Shown here in pieces: positions 46,710-57,366 of a DNA stretch of 64,000 bases (position 1 is the stretch's first letter; each line of letters opens with the position of its first letter). The notes below the pieces were generated by a model. That model saw only the letters and a list, made by a program, of their open reading frames with translations, searched no databases and was not told where the DNA came from. The DNA comes from Portulaca oleracea (lineage: Eukaryota; Streptophyta; Magnoliopsida; Caryophyllales; Portulacaceae): contig CM055878.1 in assembly GCA_029582165.1 (NCBI GenBank), forward strand, positions 1,198,001 through 1,262,000. Reading direction: 5' to 3'. The translations under genes and the position numbers were made by a program.

Positions 46710-47584
46710 AGAGGCATCTAACACCTTGCGGGAATTCGACATGTTCAACACGAGGTAAAATCCCAATCCAAAATTCCCCTAAGTTGTTGACGATGATGCG
46801 TATGTCGAAGTTGCAGGGGCGTGATCAGTTCAAGTGGGAGCCTATTGCAAAAAGAGGAGTTGATGGGAGTTCAACTGGGACCTCTGTTGATCTTTGCTGA
46901 ATAAGATCGAGATGGATGTACCATAGGATTCGAGGAGGAGTGGTGGTGGCGATGAACGACGAAGGCTACAATTTGGTTTCCAAGTGGGAGATTGTTGGGT
47001 TAATTGTGTGGAGCCCAAATTATTATTTTGGTGGGATGAATTTTGGAAAGCCAAAATTATGCTTGGTGGACAAGTTTTATATAATATTGAAGATCTTCAA
47101 AGATTGTGTTCATTAAGGAAAAATATTATATAAAGTGGAAAATATTATATTTGTTACCAAATTGTGATGGGGCAATCACATGGAAATATAATAGGGAAAT
47201 TGGATTCTAATAATACGAACTTTTGGCCATATAAGAGTTAATAATACGAACTTTTGATTATGTTCAGAATAATATGAACTTTGACCCCTCTGTTGCCCCG
47301 AGTAACACGCCACCGAGTTAGCTTTATTTTGACTCGTCGGGAAATCTAGGTGGCGGTGGCGGCACGTTTTCTTTGATGTTTGACCATGCCATGTCACGCA
47401 TTGACTTAAAAAATTGTCATGTCACCTTCTCTTTCTCTCTCCTATCTCTTCCCTCTCTCTCTCTCTTTCTCTCTCTCTCCTCTCTTCGACATTCCCAGAT
47501 CCGTTTCCCCATCTTCTTCTATCTTCTTCTGGGTTATTTCACCCTGTTCTCTTCTCTTCTTCTATCATTCCCTCATACTTTCTC

Positions 47585-48274
47585 TGATTAAATCAATCCA
47601 ATTCTTTGCCCACTCAGATCTGGCTTCCCTCTGTAAAGATGTAATCTTTCATTCTTTTCCTTTTCGCTTTCCTATATCTCCTATCTGTTAAGTATCTTAC
47701 CTTTTTCTTCTTTCTGGGTTTTTGAATTCATGGCAGATTTTACACCGCACGAAAGGATCTTCTTTTTCCAGCTTCTGGGATAAAATGAAAGCCTGCATTG
47801 CTAGATAAAGAGAGAAGAGAAGAGATTTTGCAAAGGGAAATCGATCATATGCGGCACGACTCAAGAACCTTCCCAAAATTCCCAGCTTTATCTGAGATTT
47901 TGGTGCAACAGTACAGTTTCTTTGGGGAACAAAATTTCGCATGTATTTTGAAAGAGATTTCTAAATGGTTTTTGGTTCACTCAGAGAAATAATTAGCAAA
48001 ATGAAGAAATACATAATTTGCTCCCCCCACCAAAAATTAAAAAAAAAAAATTTAGAACTAGAACAATGCCCCCAACCTGTTCGATGAAATTTCTTAGAGA
48101 ACGAGGCAACCAAGGCTAAAATGCAACTCATTAAAATTGGTAAATGACAAATCTTTAGCTTGTGCAAATGTGCAACGGCGTACATAGTTGAATGGAAAAT
48201 GGTGGAATGTTGAGTTGGATTTCAAATACTTTGACATGGTTTTCCAAGATCAGGCGTTCCGAATACCAAAATCT
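47585..48274. other. Internal region of the MULE, possible captured host sequence
   Basis: Less AT-rich than its surroundings, with short exon-like stretches (about 47798-47992 open on the plus strand, 47697-47942 on the minus) but no domain I recognise. It could be a transduplicated gene fragment (Pack-MULE) or simply non-coding filler. Confidence 0.35.
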
Positions 48275-48379
48275 TAGAAAGTATGAGGGAATGATAGAAG
48301 AAGAGAAGAGAAGAGGGTGAAATAACCCAGAAGAAGATAGAAGAAGATGGGGAAACGGATCTGGGAATGACGAAGAGAG

Positions 48380-48382
<3 letters not shown>

Positions 48383-48421
<39 letters not shown>
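48383..48421. repeat. (AG)n microsatellite
   Basis: AG tract in the right MULE arm. The left arm has the corresponding but shorter CT-rich tract at about 47455-47485. Confidence 0.9.
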
Positions 48422-48427
<6 letters not shown>

Positions 48428-49094
48428 AGAGGAGAGAGAAAGAGAGGGTGACGTGGCAATTTTTTTAAGTCAATGGGTGACATGGCATGGTCAAATATCA
48501 AAGAAAACATGCCGCCACCGCCACCTAGATTTCCCGATGAGTCAAAATAAAGCTAACTCGGTGGCATGTTACTGGGGGCAACATGGGGTCAAAGTTCATA
48601 TTATTCAGAACCTAATCAAAAGTTCGTATTATTAACTCTTATATGACCAAAAGTTCGTATTATTAGAATCCAATTTCCCAATATAATATTACTTTGGAAT
48701 ATAGTATCAAATTATTAGGAAACACATGTTTTTGGAAATTTAATATTATTATTAACCACAATATTATGTTGTAGTCTTGACTATAAATAGGACCTAGGTG
48801 TTAGGTTTATTTGTATAGCAATTGAGAGGGTTTCATCTTATACTGAGGAGTTGTGTAAGGCTCATCTGTGAGTGTTGAGTTCTCAGGTTGTAACTCTAGG
48901 GAGGTTGTGAGAGATTGTGGATATTTGGGAATCTCTGAAACACTGTTGTAATCCTCTGATAGTGCATCGTTCGTGGTTTTTTTTTTCCCGGTTTGGGTTT
49001 TTCCACGTTAATTTCTTGTGTTGAATCTTTATTTATTTTTCGCCCTTTATTATTGTTTTTCTGCTAACTACGCCCTGAGAATTCTAATAGGTGT

Positions 49095-49368
49095 CTAATT
49101 GAGTTGCTCTCAATTTTCATCTTTGTTCTAGGTGGTGGGAATTGTCTGATTTGCTTCTCTGATTCTCCGTTTCTCTGTCCAGAGAGGGGTATATTTTCGC
49201 AGTCTTGAGGGGTGTTGAATTCTGTCATAAATTGTTGGTGACTTTTGTGTCTCTGTTTTCTCTCTTGCCTACTGTTGCTTTGCTGAGTGTTTCTCCGCTG
49301 TACTCTTGCTTAACTATTTGGCTTTGGTTAATAAAAGGGCTTTTTGCAGCAAATTATAAAAAAAAAAA
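49095..49368 (+). mobile_element. 3' end of the BNR-like LINE
   Basis: Continues the LINE after the GGTGT duplication. T/G-rich 3' UTR with TTAATAAAAGGGC just before the poly(A) at 49358-49368. Confidence 0.65.
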
Positions 49369-49423
49369 CAATGATATAGTATATTAGAATCCAATCACTG
49401 TGTAGCTAAAGAGATGAACTTTA

Positions 49424-49782
49424 GATATTATTACCATTTAAGAGAAAGAATCAACAGTGTACAGTGATCAATAATTATTGTGGCCCCTTTCTAGCTTGTT
49501 TATATAAATAGTAAAGCCAAATATACAAAGATAATTACAGAAAAGCAAAGCCCCACCTATTCTTATAACGAAAATGAAAGCGAAGGAACAAAAAATGCAG
49601 TTTGAAATCCTCCTACCAATTACACAAAATAAATAATTCAGCTTATTATCTGAAAAAGCCATATTATGTTTGTTCAAGTATTGCAACACTCTTCTTCTTT
49701 GGACTTCAATATTTTGGTTTGGTCTGCCCCAATATTCTAATTGTGACTTCATCTAGTTGAACTAATTAAGTACATATCGTAC

Positions 49783-49849
<67 letters not shown>

Positions 49850-49965
49850 ATCTCAGGGTCTAATCCAACGGGTCTTTATTGGACTGGGGGACGGGGGTGT
49901 CGATTCCTTTGATCAAGGCCCAACCTTTTTGCACACAGCACTCTCGTACATATTATATAATATCT
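49424..49965. other. Intergenic with a (TA)n tract
   Basis: No gene. (TA)n at 49786-49848. The 49468-49752 minus-strand frame is not similar to a known protein. Confidence 0.6.
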
Positions 49966-49969
49966 CCAT

Positions 49970-50985
49970 GAGTAAATTATATTTATCATATATGAGTTTT
50001 GGTATAATAATTTTCACACGTCACTTTTGTAAAATCGTTTTTACCCTATCTTATCAGAGATGTAAGTATTTTTTTTTTACCCTACATGAGGTTTGTTGTA
50101 CTAATTTTTACACACCCTAACTTTGTGAAATAATTTTTACCCTACCTCACCTAAATTGTAACTGATCCTTACCTAACCTAAAGTTTCCTATAAGTATTAC
50201 TCTAGGGATATTCTTTATTTATCACTTTTTATTTTTTTCATAGCGAGTAACTTAAATCGTTAAGTTTTGAACTGATACCTATTTACCAATATTTTCCATT
50301 AATATGAACTAATTTTATTTTATTTCAATAACAATATTTAGTTTTATAGTGTCTTTTTGTCGATTGGGGCGAATTAGAATTGCTTTGTTTATTTGCTTTG
50401 TTTAATATAAAAGACTACGTACAATTTTTTTTCAATCAATTTTAGAAAACCCATCTCCTCTTGAATCATACATGTATCAACAATGAACAAAATATCTAAA
50501 TACCGTGTGAGTTTTGGGGGAAAGTCTTCGTCAGTGGCTCATATTCAATGGTAATATGGTTAGAGAAGTGCTCAACATGAAATTCATCTTAAAGGAGATT
50601 GAAATAGTAAGATGCAAAATGATTGCGAATCGAGCAAAGGATGTCTATCAACATTTTGGCGTGAAAATGGGCGAATGATAAAGAATCTACCCCCTGCTAT
50701 ATAAAAAATAAAAATTGATAACTAAAGAATATCCCTAAAATAATACTTCTAACAAAGCTCAAGTGGGGTAGAAATCACTTAAAGCTCTGGTGAGATAGGA
50801 TAAAAATAAATTCGCAAAAGGGTGGGGTGTGTAAAAATTATTACAATGAAACTCATGTAGGATAATAAACACTGCACGTGGAGTTTCCGTGAGGTAGAAT
50901 AAAAATTATTTTGCAAAGATCATGTGTAAAAATTGTTATACTAAACCTCAAGTAGGGTAATTGGGTAAGTGTAATTCATTCCTAT
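49970..50985. mobile_element. Fold-back element with large inverted arms
   Basis: Left arm at about 49970-50225 and right arm at about 50705-50985 are diverged inverted copies. Both carry repeated AATTTTTACACAC and TTTTTACCCTACCTCA-type sub-motifs and share the inner edge (TAGGGATATTCTTTA). About 480 bp lies between the arms. No coding region is recognised. Confidence 0.6.
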
Positions 50986-50989
50986 TCCA

Positions 50990-51361
50990 TTCCACCAAAA
51001 AAATAGCTTGTTGCTCAAAAAAACTTTGTTTGAGTTGCACACTCACAAATAATGGTGGAGTTTTTAAAAATTATTTTTTTGCCCCTACATTTAAATTCTA
51101 TATTTACGTGTGATGCATTTAAATAAGAAAACCTCAAACAAAAAAAAATAAATTATGCAAGGATCTTATGGATCGTTTGTGTATTGTGTTTACAATTTAA
51201 TGAACATAACATAATTTCTTCATTTTACGTATCTTTTTTTTTTATTTAGGAATCATTTTACGTATCTTTGCTATTACTGTATGTTAATAATGGATGACTT
51301 TAGTCGTGTTAGTTAAAAGATCGCTTTATTATTGTTGAACAATAAATTTTCATGTAATTAC

Positions 51362-51416
<55 letters not shown>

Positions 51417-51812
51417 TCCAAAAATATAATCATTTTTACTAATCAATTAATAAACAATATGTCCACCAAAAGAAAATCAATTAATAATCAACACCACTAA
51501 TATATATGTGGCAAAACTAGGTTATTGAATTCACTTTCCTTACTTTTATTTATCTTATATACACTATCAAAATTCCTTATCTGATATATATATATATTTA
51601 AACATTCATATATTGATATCTAACTTACTTTATTTATACTACTACGTTTAATGGATGTTTATACAACTTTTTACTAATTACTTTCCTTACTTTTATTACA
51701 TTTCCTTCTTTACTTTAATTACACCTGCTTTCTTTCTTTTTTTTTTTTTTTACACCTATTACATACACTTCAATAGAACATGACCTCTCTTATCCAAATA
51801 AAATTAACGAAA
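50990..51812. other. Intergenic upstream of the HIPP gene
   Basis: AT-rich. (TA)n at 51364-51414. No ORF or RNA gene seen. Confidence 0.5.
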
Positions 51813-52198
51813 ATGATAAACATCTTGACGTAAGATGGTTCTTAACCATCTTGCATTTTTTCTAAATCACTAATAAAGTTAAATGTAAGTGTAATTAAAT
51901 CATTCTAAAAGTATGTTTCATTATTTTCTGGGTTACTATAACTTATAAACAATTTAAAAATAATTATTTATTTATATTTATTTCATAAATACAAAACTAT
52001 ATATAATATGTGCATTTTCTACGATGATTGATAAAATTAGACTATTATTATATTTTTGACCTAACTAATAAGTATTATATTATTATAATTGATAAATATA
52101 TATAATTATTAAAGAAAATATTAGTAAAAGTTACAAAAATGTGAAATACGAACAATTCAAGATGGTTAAGAACTATCTTGAGTCAAGATGGTTATCAT
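51813..52198. mobile_element. MITE with ~45-bp inverted ends
   Basis: Left end ATGATAAACATCTTGAC.. and right end GTCAAGATGGTTATCAT. Each end also contains the palindromic pair AAGATGGTT/AACCATCTT. 386 bp, non-coding, 0.3 kb upstream of the HIPP start. Confidence 0.65.
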
Positions 52199-52392
52199 GG
52201 TCCATTAATTAAAAAGGGAAAAAAGGGGATTAGTTGACCAGAGTCTAACCTGGAATAGAAACTTTTATGAATAGAGAGGACAGAAGCATTATTATTAGAG
52301 ACAGGGGGTTTGGACCTGTTGGACAACTAGGCTACTGATTACTATAGCTTTTATTTGGCCCTTTGTATACAACTATAAAGTTTGACACTGAC

Positions 52393-52400
52393 TATAAATA
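52393..52400 (+). promoter_or_regulatory. TATA box of the HIPP gene
   Basis: TATAAATA about 100 bp upstream of the start codon, consistent with a 5' UTR of roughly 65-75 bases. Confidence 0.65.
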
Positions 52401-52494
52401 CACGCATCAATCTTCTTGTCAAAGGTATATTGTGTTGTGTGTCCTTTGATTAATTCCATAGACAGAGAAAGAAGAGAGATAAAGTGGAGAGACT

Positions 52495-53963
52495 ATGGGT
52501 GCTCTTGATTATCTTGCCTACTTTTGTACTCTCACCAGCACAAGACGCAGGAGGAAACCTATGCAGGTAATCATTTTTCACTAAGAGAGCATTTGGTAGC
52601 AATTTCAAAGAAATTTTTCTCCATTTTCCATATGAAGTTTTTGATGGGAAAGATTTTCCTGAGAAAAATTTCCCTTAGCCCCCCCAAGGAAAAATTTTCC
52701 TAGGAAAATGGAGAAAGTGGTGGGCTCACCGTGAAATTTTTCCCGAGATCAACCCACACCCAAACATGGAGAAAATAAGTCAACCCGGAAAAATTGACCA
52801 TTTCCCTGGGGTTATTGACCAACCAAACGCACCTAACTTCCTCCATTTTCACCTGATTTACTAATTAAGTCCCTTTTCTTTTCTGCAGTTGTATGCCGTA
52901 TTAATCATATTTTTTTTCACAATTACCACAATCTTTCCATACCATATCATACCATACAATTTCATACCTTATCACAACAATCATAAGTTTTTTTCTCATT
53001 TCTTTTCTCTCTTCTCACCTTTCTCTTGTACTTTTCATATTCTCTTCCCTCATTTATCACATCAATCATTCTTACAACAAATTTTATCATATCTTATTAT
53101 ACCATATCACACTTTACACAATATTACCATATCATACCATTTACTGCACAAAAGAACAGAGCTTATAGATAGATAAGCAGAACAGAAAAAGTCTCTCTTT
53201 TCCTTTCTTTCATTGATTCTCGCTTATTATTGTCATCCATTGTAAATTATTAGAATGATTAAGGAGTTGCATTCTCGTGTGTGTGCTGTGCATTTGTATG
53301 TACAGACCGTCGAAATCAAAGTCAAGATGGACTGTGACGGCTGTGAAAGAAGAGTCAAAAATGCTGTCAACTCCATGAAAGGTTCTGTCTCTCTCTCTCT
53401 CTCTCTATATCTGTTCTTTCCACCTGGCCTAGCTTCAATTCCTCTTTCACTTTTACGTACTTTTGTTAAAGATACATACTGTTTTCTCAATAAATATGCC
53501 TTTCTTCCACAACAGGGGAAAAATGGGGCACGAATTATATCCTCCATATCTACTTAATTAATTAATAATTATGTAAAGTAGGACAATGTAACAAGTGAAA
53601 GTATGAATAATGAAGAAAAAAGTGATTAATTAGTTGTGTGGTTTTGCATGTTACGTTTGGAATGAAGGGGTGAGATCAGTGGAGATAAGCAGAAAAGAAA
53701 GCAAGGTGACGGTGACTGGGAGAGTGGATCCAAACAAGGTGTTAAAAAGGGTGAAAAGGACTGGGAAGAAGAGAGCAGAGTTCTGGCCATACATTGAGCA
53801 CAACTTAGTGGCATATCCTTATGTTGCTGGTGCTTATGATAAGAGAGCACCTTCTGGTTATGTTAGGGATGTTGTTCAAGCTTATCCTACTTATAATGCC
53901 CCTGAAGAAAAATTTTCTACTCTCTTTAGTGATGATAACCCCAACGCTTGTTCCCTCATGTAA
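52495..53963 (+). CDS. HIPP: Heavy-metal-associated isoprenylated plant protein (HIPP), three exons
   Basis: Exons are 52495-52566, 53306-53381 and 53668-53963, with GT-AG introns of 739 and 286 bp. The product is 147 residues. Exon 1 encodes MGALDYLAYFCTLTSTRRRR. An HMA domain starts at about residue 25 (TVEIKVKMDCDGCERRVKN) with the metal-binding CxxC as CDGC, and spans the exon 2-3 junction. VDPNKVLKRVKRTGKK, FWPYIEHNLVAYPYVAG and AYDKRAPSGYV follow. The last four residues, CSLM, form a CaaX box favouring farnesylation. This order and length match plant HIPPs of the HIPP20-27 group. Such proteins bind soft metals (Cd, Zn, Cu) and are membrane-tethered by the lipid. All exons are intact. 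MITEs lie in intron 1 and near the 3' end. Confidence 0.93.
52585..52833. mobile_element. Tourist-like MITE in HIPP intron 1
   Basis: Flanked by TAA on both sides (52582-52584 and 52834-52836). Ends GAGAGCATTTGGT and ACCAAACGCACC are inverted. It is the same family as 54017-54227 but in the opposite orientation. Confidence 0.75.
52889..53155. repeat. AT-rich CATACCATA-type repeat in HIPP intron 1
   Basis: Degenerate CATACCAT/CATATCATACC units, similar to the interior of the MITE at 56467-57480 (CATACCGC units, end ATAAAAGAACAAGG versus CAAAAGAACAGAGC here). Possibly a decayed member of that family. Confidence 0.4.
53386..53407. repeat. (TC)n in HIPP intron 2
   Basis: Short CT tract at the 5' splice side of intron 2. 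Confidence 0.85.
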
Positions 53964-54016
53964 TCCTACCCTACCTATATTTAATATTTTCATTTCCTTT
54001 CCCTTCTTTTTAATTA

Positions 54017-54227
54017 GGGTGCGTTTGGTTCTTTCAGCAGGAAATGGTCGATTTTAAGGTTGACTTGTTTCACATGTTTGGAAGCAATTTGACTTGAGAA
54101 AATTTTACTGAGCACCATTTTCTATATTTTTAGGAAAATTTTCCCAGGGATCACAAGGAAATCTTTCCCATAGAAGACTTCCCATGGAAACTTTTCCCCG
54201 AGAAAGAGGTTCCTACCAAACGCTCTC
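54017..54227. mobile_element. Tourist-like MITE downstream of the HIPP stop
   Basis: Flanked by TTA on both sides (54014-54016 and 54228-54230). Ends GGGTGCGTTTGGTT and ACCAAACGCTCTC. Inverted relative to the intron-1 copy. It lies before the likely polyadenylation signal and so may be in the 3' UTR. Confidence 0.75.
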
Positions 54228-54321
54228 TTAGTTGTTCCTTTTGCATCTTTTTTGTTTTCAAAATGAACAACTGGTTGTTTTTTCCCCTTTGTACCTGTAA
54301 AGAAAATTATGTATATTAATT

Positions 54322-54327
54322 AATAAA
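54322..54327 (+). terminator. Possible polyadenylation signal of HIPP
   Basis: AATAAA about 360 bp after the stop codon, beyond the MITE. Plant signals are variable, so an earlier site is possible. Confidence 0.4.
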
Positions 54328-54329
54328 TC

Positions 54330-54842
54330 TTTTTCATGTTTGATTATCATACACCTTTGTTTATCTAGTGGCTCAACTAACCCTCTATTTGAACATTAAT
54401 GCAAGTGCTCCTTATCATTCATGGATGTCTCAGGTTTTGTGTCCAGTAGCTTTGATAAGTTTACGGTTGATTTTTTAATGTATTCTTCTGTCGGCTTAAC
54501 CTATTAAGGAGTCTTTCTACAACCCAAGCTTGCTCATCAGAAACTTTATGTATTGGAGTAGTATTGCCTGGACTTATCATAATTTGACAGTTGATGCTTT
54601 AGACTAATCGACCTTTTATGTTTCGGAAAGAAAATATTATTCTTTACAGTCTTTAACCAAGATTATATTCTAAGCAAATTTGAAATAGACTTTTATCTTT
54701 ATTTATATCCTGATTTTTTTTTTACTACATCTTAACCAAAAAGAGAACTGATTATTTTACCGTTAACTACTACACTTGCATATTTTTTCACATTTTTTTG
54801 TTGTTCCCTATGACTAAATTCGAGTTTGATTACATCAAAAAT
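54330..54842. other. Intergenic, nothing recognised
   Basis: AT-rich spacer between HIPP and a LINE copy, without a credible ORF. Confidence 0.5.
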
Positions 54843-54856
54843 AAAATAAAAGTGTT

Positions 54857-55534
54857 GGGTCTGTGGATACTTCTAGTATAACCATTACGGACCCAATTAA
54901 TGGTGTTTTGGATAGCGGAAAACATGCAAGCAGGTTGTCCTATAGAGATGCTCTCTTGAGTGGTTCCAAAACCAATCGGTCGGCCATTAGGGATGCGGAG
55001 GCCGACTCTGACAATGATCGTACTGATAGCATTCCGATTGAATCCTTTGATGGTGGGGCTGAGCATGACATAATTGCAGATTTTGAAGATTCCATCCTTG
55101 AGGCTTCAAAGGGTAAAGGCAGGAGTAAGAGGAAATTGAACATGTTGATGAAATCTAAGTGGCAGCTTGTCAGAGATGCAACTTGTAAAGTTGACCATGG
55201 GCAAAAAGGTGGCCAGAATGTTAGGATGAAGAGGCGTGCAAACTTGTCGAAAATGACAATCTTGATGACATTGAAGCTAAGGTTCAACGAAAGAAGGTGA
55301 TTATTGGCGATGATATTGGTGTGCGTTTCCTTGATGATCCAAGCAGCTAATTTCATTGATCTTGCTATCTTTTCGATGTAATAGTTTATTTGGCTGTGGT
55401 GTTTGTTAAGTCCTTGCAGTGTTTTTATTTAGCAATCTGGTTGTATTCTTTTTTGGTGGTGAATACTTGCTGTTGTGTTTGCGGCTTGCCGTATGTTTGG
55501 AACTTTTAGCCTTATGGCTACTAATAATCGAAAA
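54857..55534 (+). mobile_element. Internally deleted LINE copy with 14-bp TSD
   Basis: AAAATAAAAGTGTT occurs at 54843-54856 and 55535-55548. Between them are an ORF1 N-terminal fragment, and from about 55380 a LINE 3' tail ending TAATAATCG plus poly(A). The tail matches 14171-14329. ORF2 and the rest of ORF1 are missing, yet both ends and the target duplication are present. Confidence 0.8.
54863..55300 (+). pseudogene. LINE ORF1 N-terminal fragment
   Basis: 145 residues open from a non-ATG codon. The SYRDALLSGS motif is typical of plant L1 ORF1 N termini, followed by acidic and then Lys/Arg-rich sequence (KGKGRSKRKLNMLMKSKW). The zinc-knuckle/DUF4283 part is absent. A short frame-shifted continuation runs to a TAA at about 55348. 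Confidence 0.55.
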
Positions 55535-55548
55535 AAAATAAAAGTGTT

Positions 55549-56466
55549 TGAAGAATATCCCATTTTATCAAGATAAACTTTTTCAATTGCGAATAACTTT
55601 GCCACATACTTCCGCCGTCTATTATTAAGTGTCATGGTAATTAATTTTATAAGCCTTTTTTCTTTATGGAAATTAATTTTATAAGTTTAATGTCTTTAGA
55701 AAATTGAGTAAGAAAAATTATATTTGGACAAATATACCTTTTTGATTTACTATAAAAAATGTGTGTATTACAAACTATTCTTTCCAACCAATTTAAAATG
55801 ATTGAAAAAACCAATCATTTTAGTTCCCATTTCATTTTTTCAAATTTTCCAACTATTTTCTAATTTTAGGTGCGAAAAATGGTGGGAAATTCCAACTACT
55901 TTTGCCAAAATGGTGGGAAATTCTTTTTACTAACATTTTTCCTACTGTTTGAAAACAGTTGGAGAAATGATTGATATTTTTCCTACTAACCATTTTTCTA
56001 ACCATTTTCAAATATGACAGCACTGATTTGGTTTGATAGACCACCCTTCCTTCAGTCCACCCTTTTCATTTTTAGTTGGGGAGACTGTTTCAGCTTTTCC
56101 AATTTTACTCAATTTAATTCATTCTTTTTTAACATAATTATGCCGCAATTTTGATTTAATGTAACCGAAAATTCAATGAAGTGGGAGAGGAGACAAAAAG
56201 GGTGGAGAATGGGGAAAAAAGCAAAGAAAGGTGGGGAAAATTTTATCACATATGCTGTTGCATGCGTTACTAGTGGTACGCTTGAACTTGAAGTTAATAG
56301 TAACCAATTTGGGTTTAATTGAAAGAGAATAGTGAATTTGAGGATTATAGTTCAAATGATTTGATGCTTTGAAATTAGATTTTACGTTTCAAGTCATTTA
56401 GATGAAGAAAACATATGATCGAAAAGCTTTATTTTGACGCTTTATGGCAATGGTTGTTTTATTATA
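55549..56466. other. Intergenic with a weak inverted repeat
   Basis: 55603-55632 has a Stowaway-like end (ACTTCCGCCGTCTATTATTAAG) without a clear partner. Repeated AAATGGTGGGAAATT and TTTTTCCTACT motifs are at 55870-56010. No gene is seen. Confidence 0.4.
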
Positions 56467-56731
56467 TAGCCCTGTTTTTTTGTTGCGGTTGGCAAATTGC
56501 GGTGCCACAACATACCGCAGTTTGCCACAACCCACCACCAAATACCATTTTACTACAATTTATCATAACCCGCCACAAATTACTTTTTCGAATTACTTTT
56601 CACAATTACCAATACAATATTTATATATATATTTCAACTCACTTTTTCACAATTACCTATATAATATTTATCATCAAAAAATAATACAATATTTCAACTC
56701 ACTTTTTCCAATTACTTTTTCACAATTATCA

Positions 56732-56778
<47 letters not shown>

Positions 56779-57307
56779 ATTGGATTCTAATAATCCTTAC
56801 TTTTGCAAATTGGATGGCAATAATCCCTACTTTAAATTTGTATTCTGGTGGTCCAAAAAAAAAATTGTATTGTAGTGGTACCAAATCCATCACCACATTC
56901 TTTTTAATTTTTTCATGCCTACCCTATATTGTTTTTGTTTTTTTCGTTCCTACCTCCTGATAGGTAATGAAGTGTAGTTGCTAAAACATTTTTTAAATTA
57001 TTTTTTTGAGATTCCAAGCAATTATTATGATTTTTTAAAAAGAATAAAATTGAAAAAATCATAAAAAATAGAAAATAAATTCAAAAAAATTGGGAGAAGT
57101 GCTGTAAATTCATTAAAAATCGTGGTAAAGTGTTATACAAAGTTTTGAATCAAATGCAACACAAAATCTATGATATTTAGGGTATACTCTCGATTATGTC
57201 CCACTACAATACAATTTTATTTTGTTTTTGGACCACCAGAATACAAATTGAAAGTAAGGATTATTGTCATCCAATTTGCAAAAGTAGGGATTATTAGAAT
57301 CCAATTT

Positions 57308-57366
<59 letters not shown>

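Larger units (their letters stand above)
47194..48679. mobile_element. MULE-type element with ~400-bp terminal inverted repeats
   Basis: Starts GGGAAATTGGATTC and ends GAATCCAATTTCCC, like family alpha. It is flanked by a perfect 9-bp duplication AATATAATA (47185-47193 and 48680-48688). The intact 5' LTR has that 9-mer once. Nine-bp duplications and long terminal inverted repeats are the hallmark of Mutator-like elements. Arms are about 47194-47584 and 48275-48679. The centre holds ~690 bp that is not alpha sequence. There is no transposase. Confidence 0.85.
44753..49089 (+). mobile_element. Gag-protease copia element C
   Basis: Perfect 5-bp duplication GGTGT at 44748-44752 and 49090-49094. 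5' LTR, iMet PBS, gag, protease, a short 3' region with purine tract AAGTGGGAGA, and a 3' LTR split by a MULE-type element. The internal region is only 1.6 kb, and no integrase or RT is present. Inserted into the LINE. Confidence 0.85.
46993..49089 (+). mobile_element. 3' LTR of copia C, split by a MULE-type element
   Basis: 46993-47193 and 48689-49089 together match the 5' LTR. A short internal deletion lies near 48842-48850. It ends CTAATA (CA changed to TA) before the GGTGT duplication. Confidence 0.85.
41500..49368 (+). mobile_element. BNR-like LINE (L1 clade), interrupted by copia C
   Basis: ORF1 (41702-43333) is followed by a residue of ORF2 and about 1.4 kb of unrecognised sequence, then by copia C (44753-49089). 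It resumes at 49095-49368 with a 3' UTR ending GCAGCAAATTATAAA and poly(A). The 5' limit is uncertain (41490-41560). I see no endonuclease or RT motifs beyond the first residues of ORF2. Confidence 0.7.

Noticed and set aside
53255..53557. 100-codon frame across HIPP exon 2
   Set aside because: Runs through intron sequence. The spliced model joins exon 1, exon 2 and exon 3 in phase with full family similarity.
55600..55640. Stowaway MITE end
   Set aside because: The left-end motif is present but no matching right end or TA duplication could be located.
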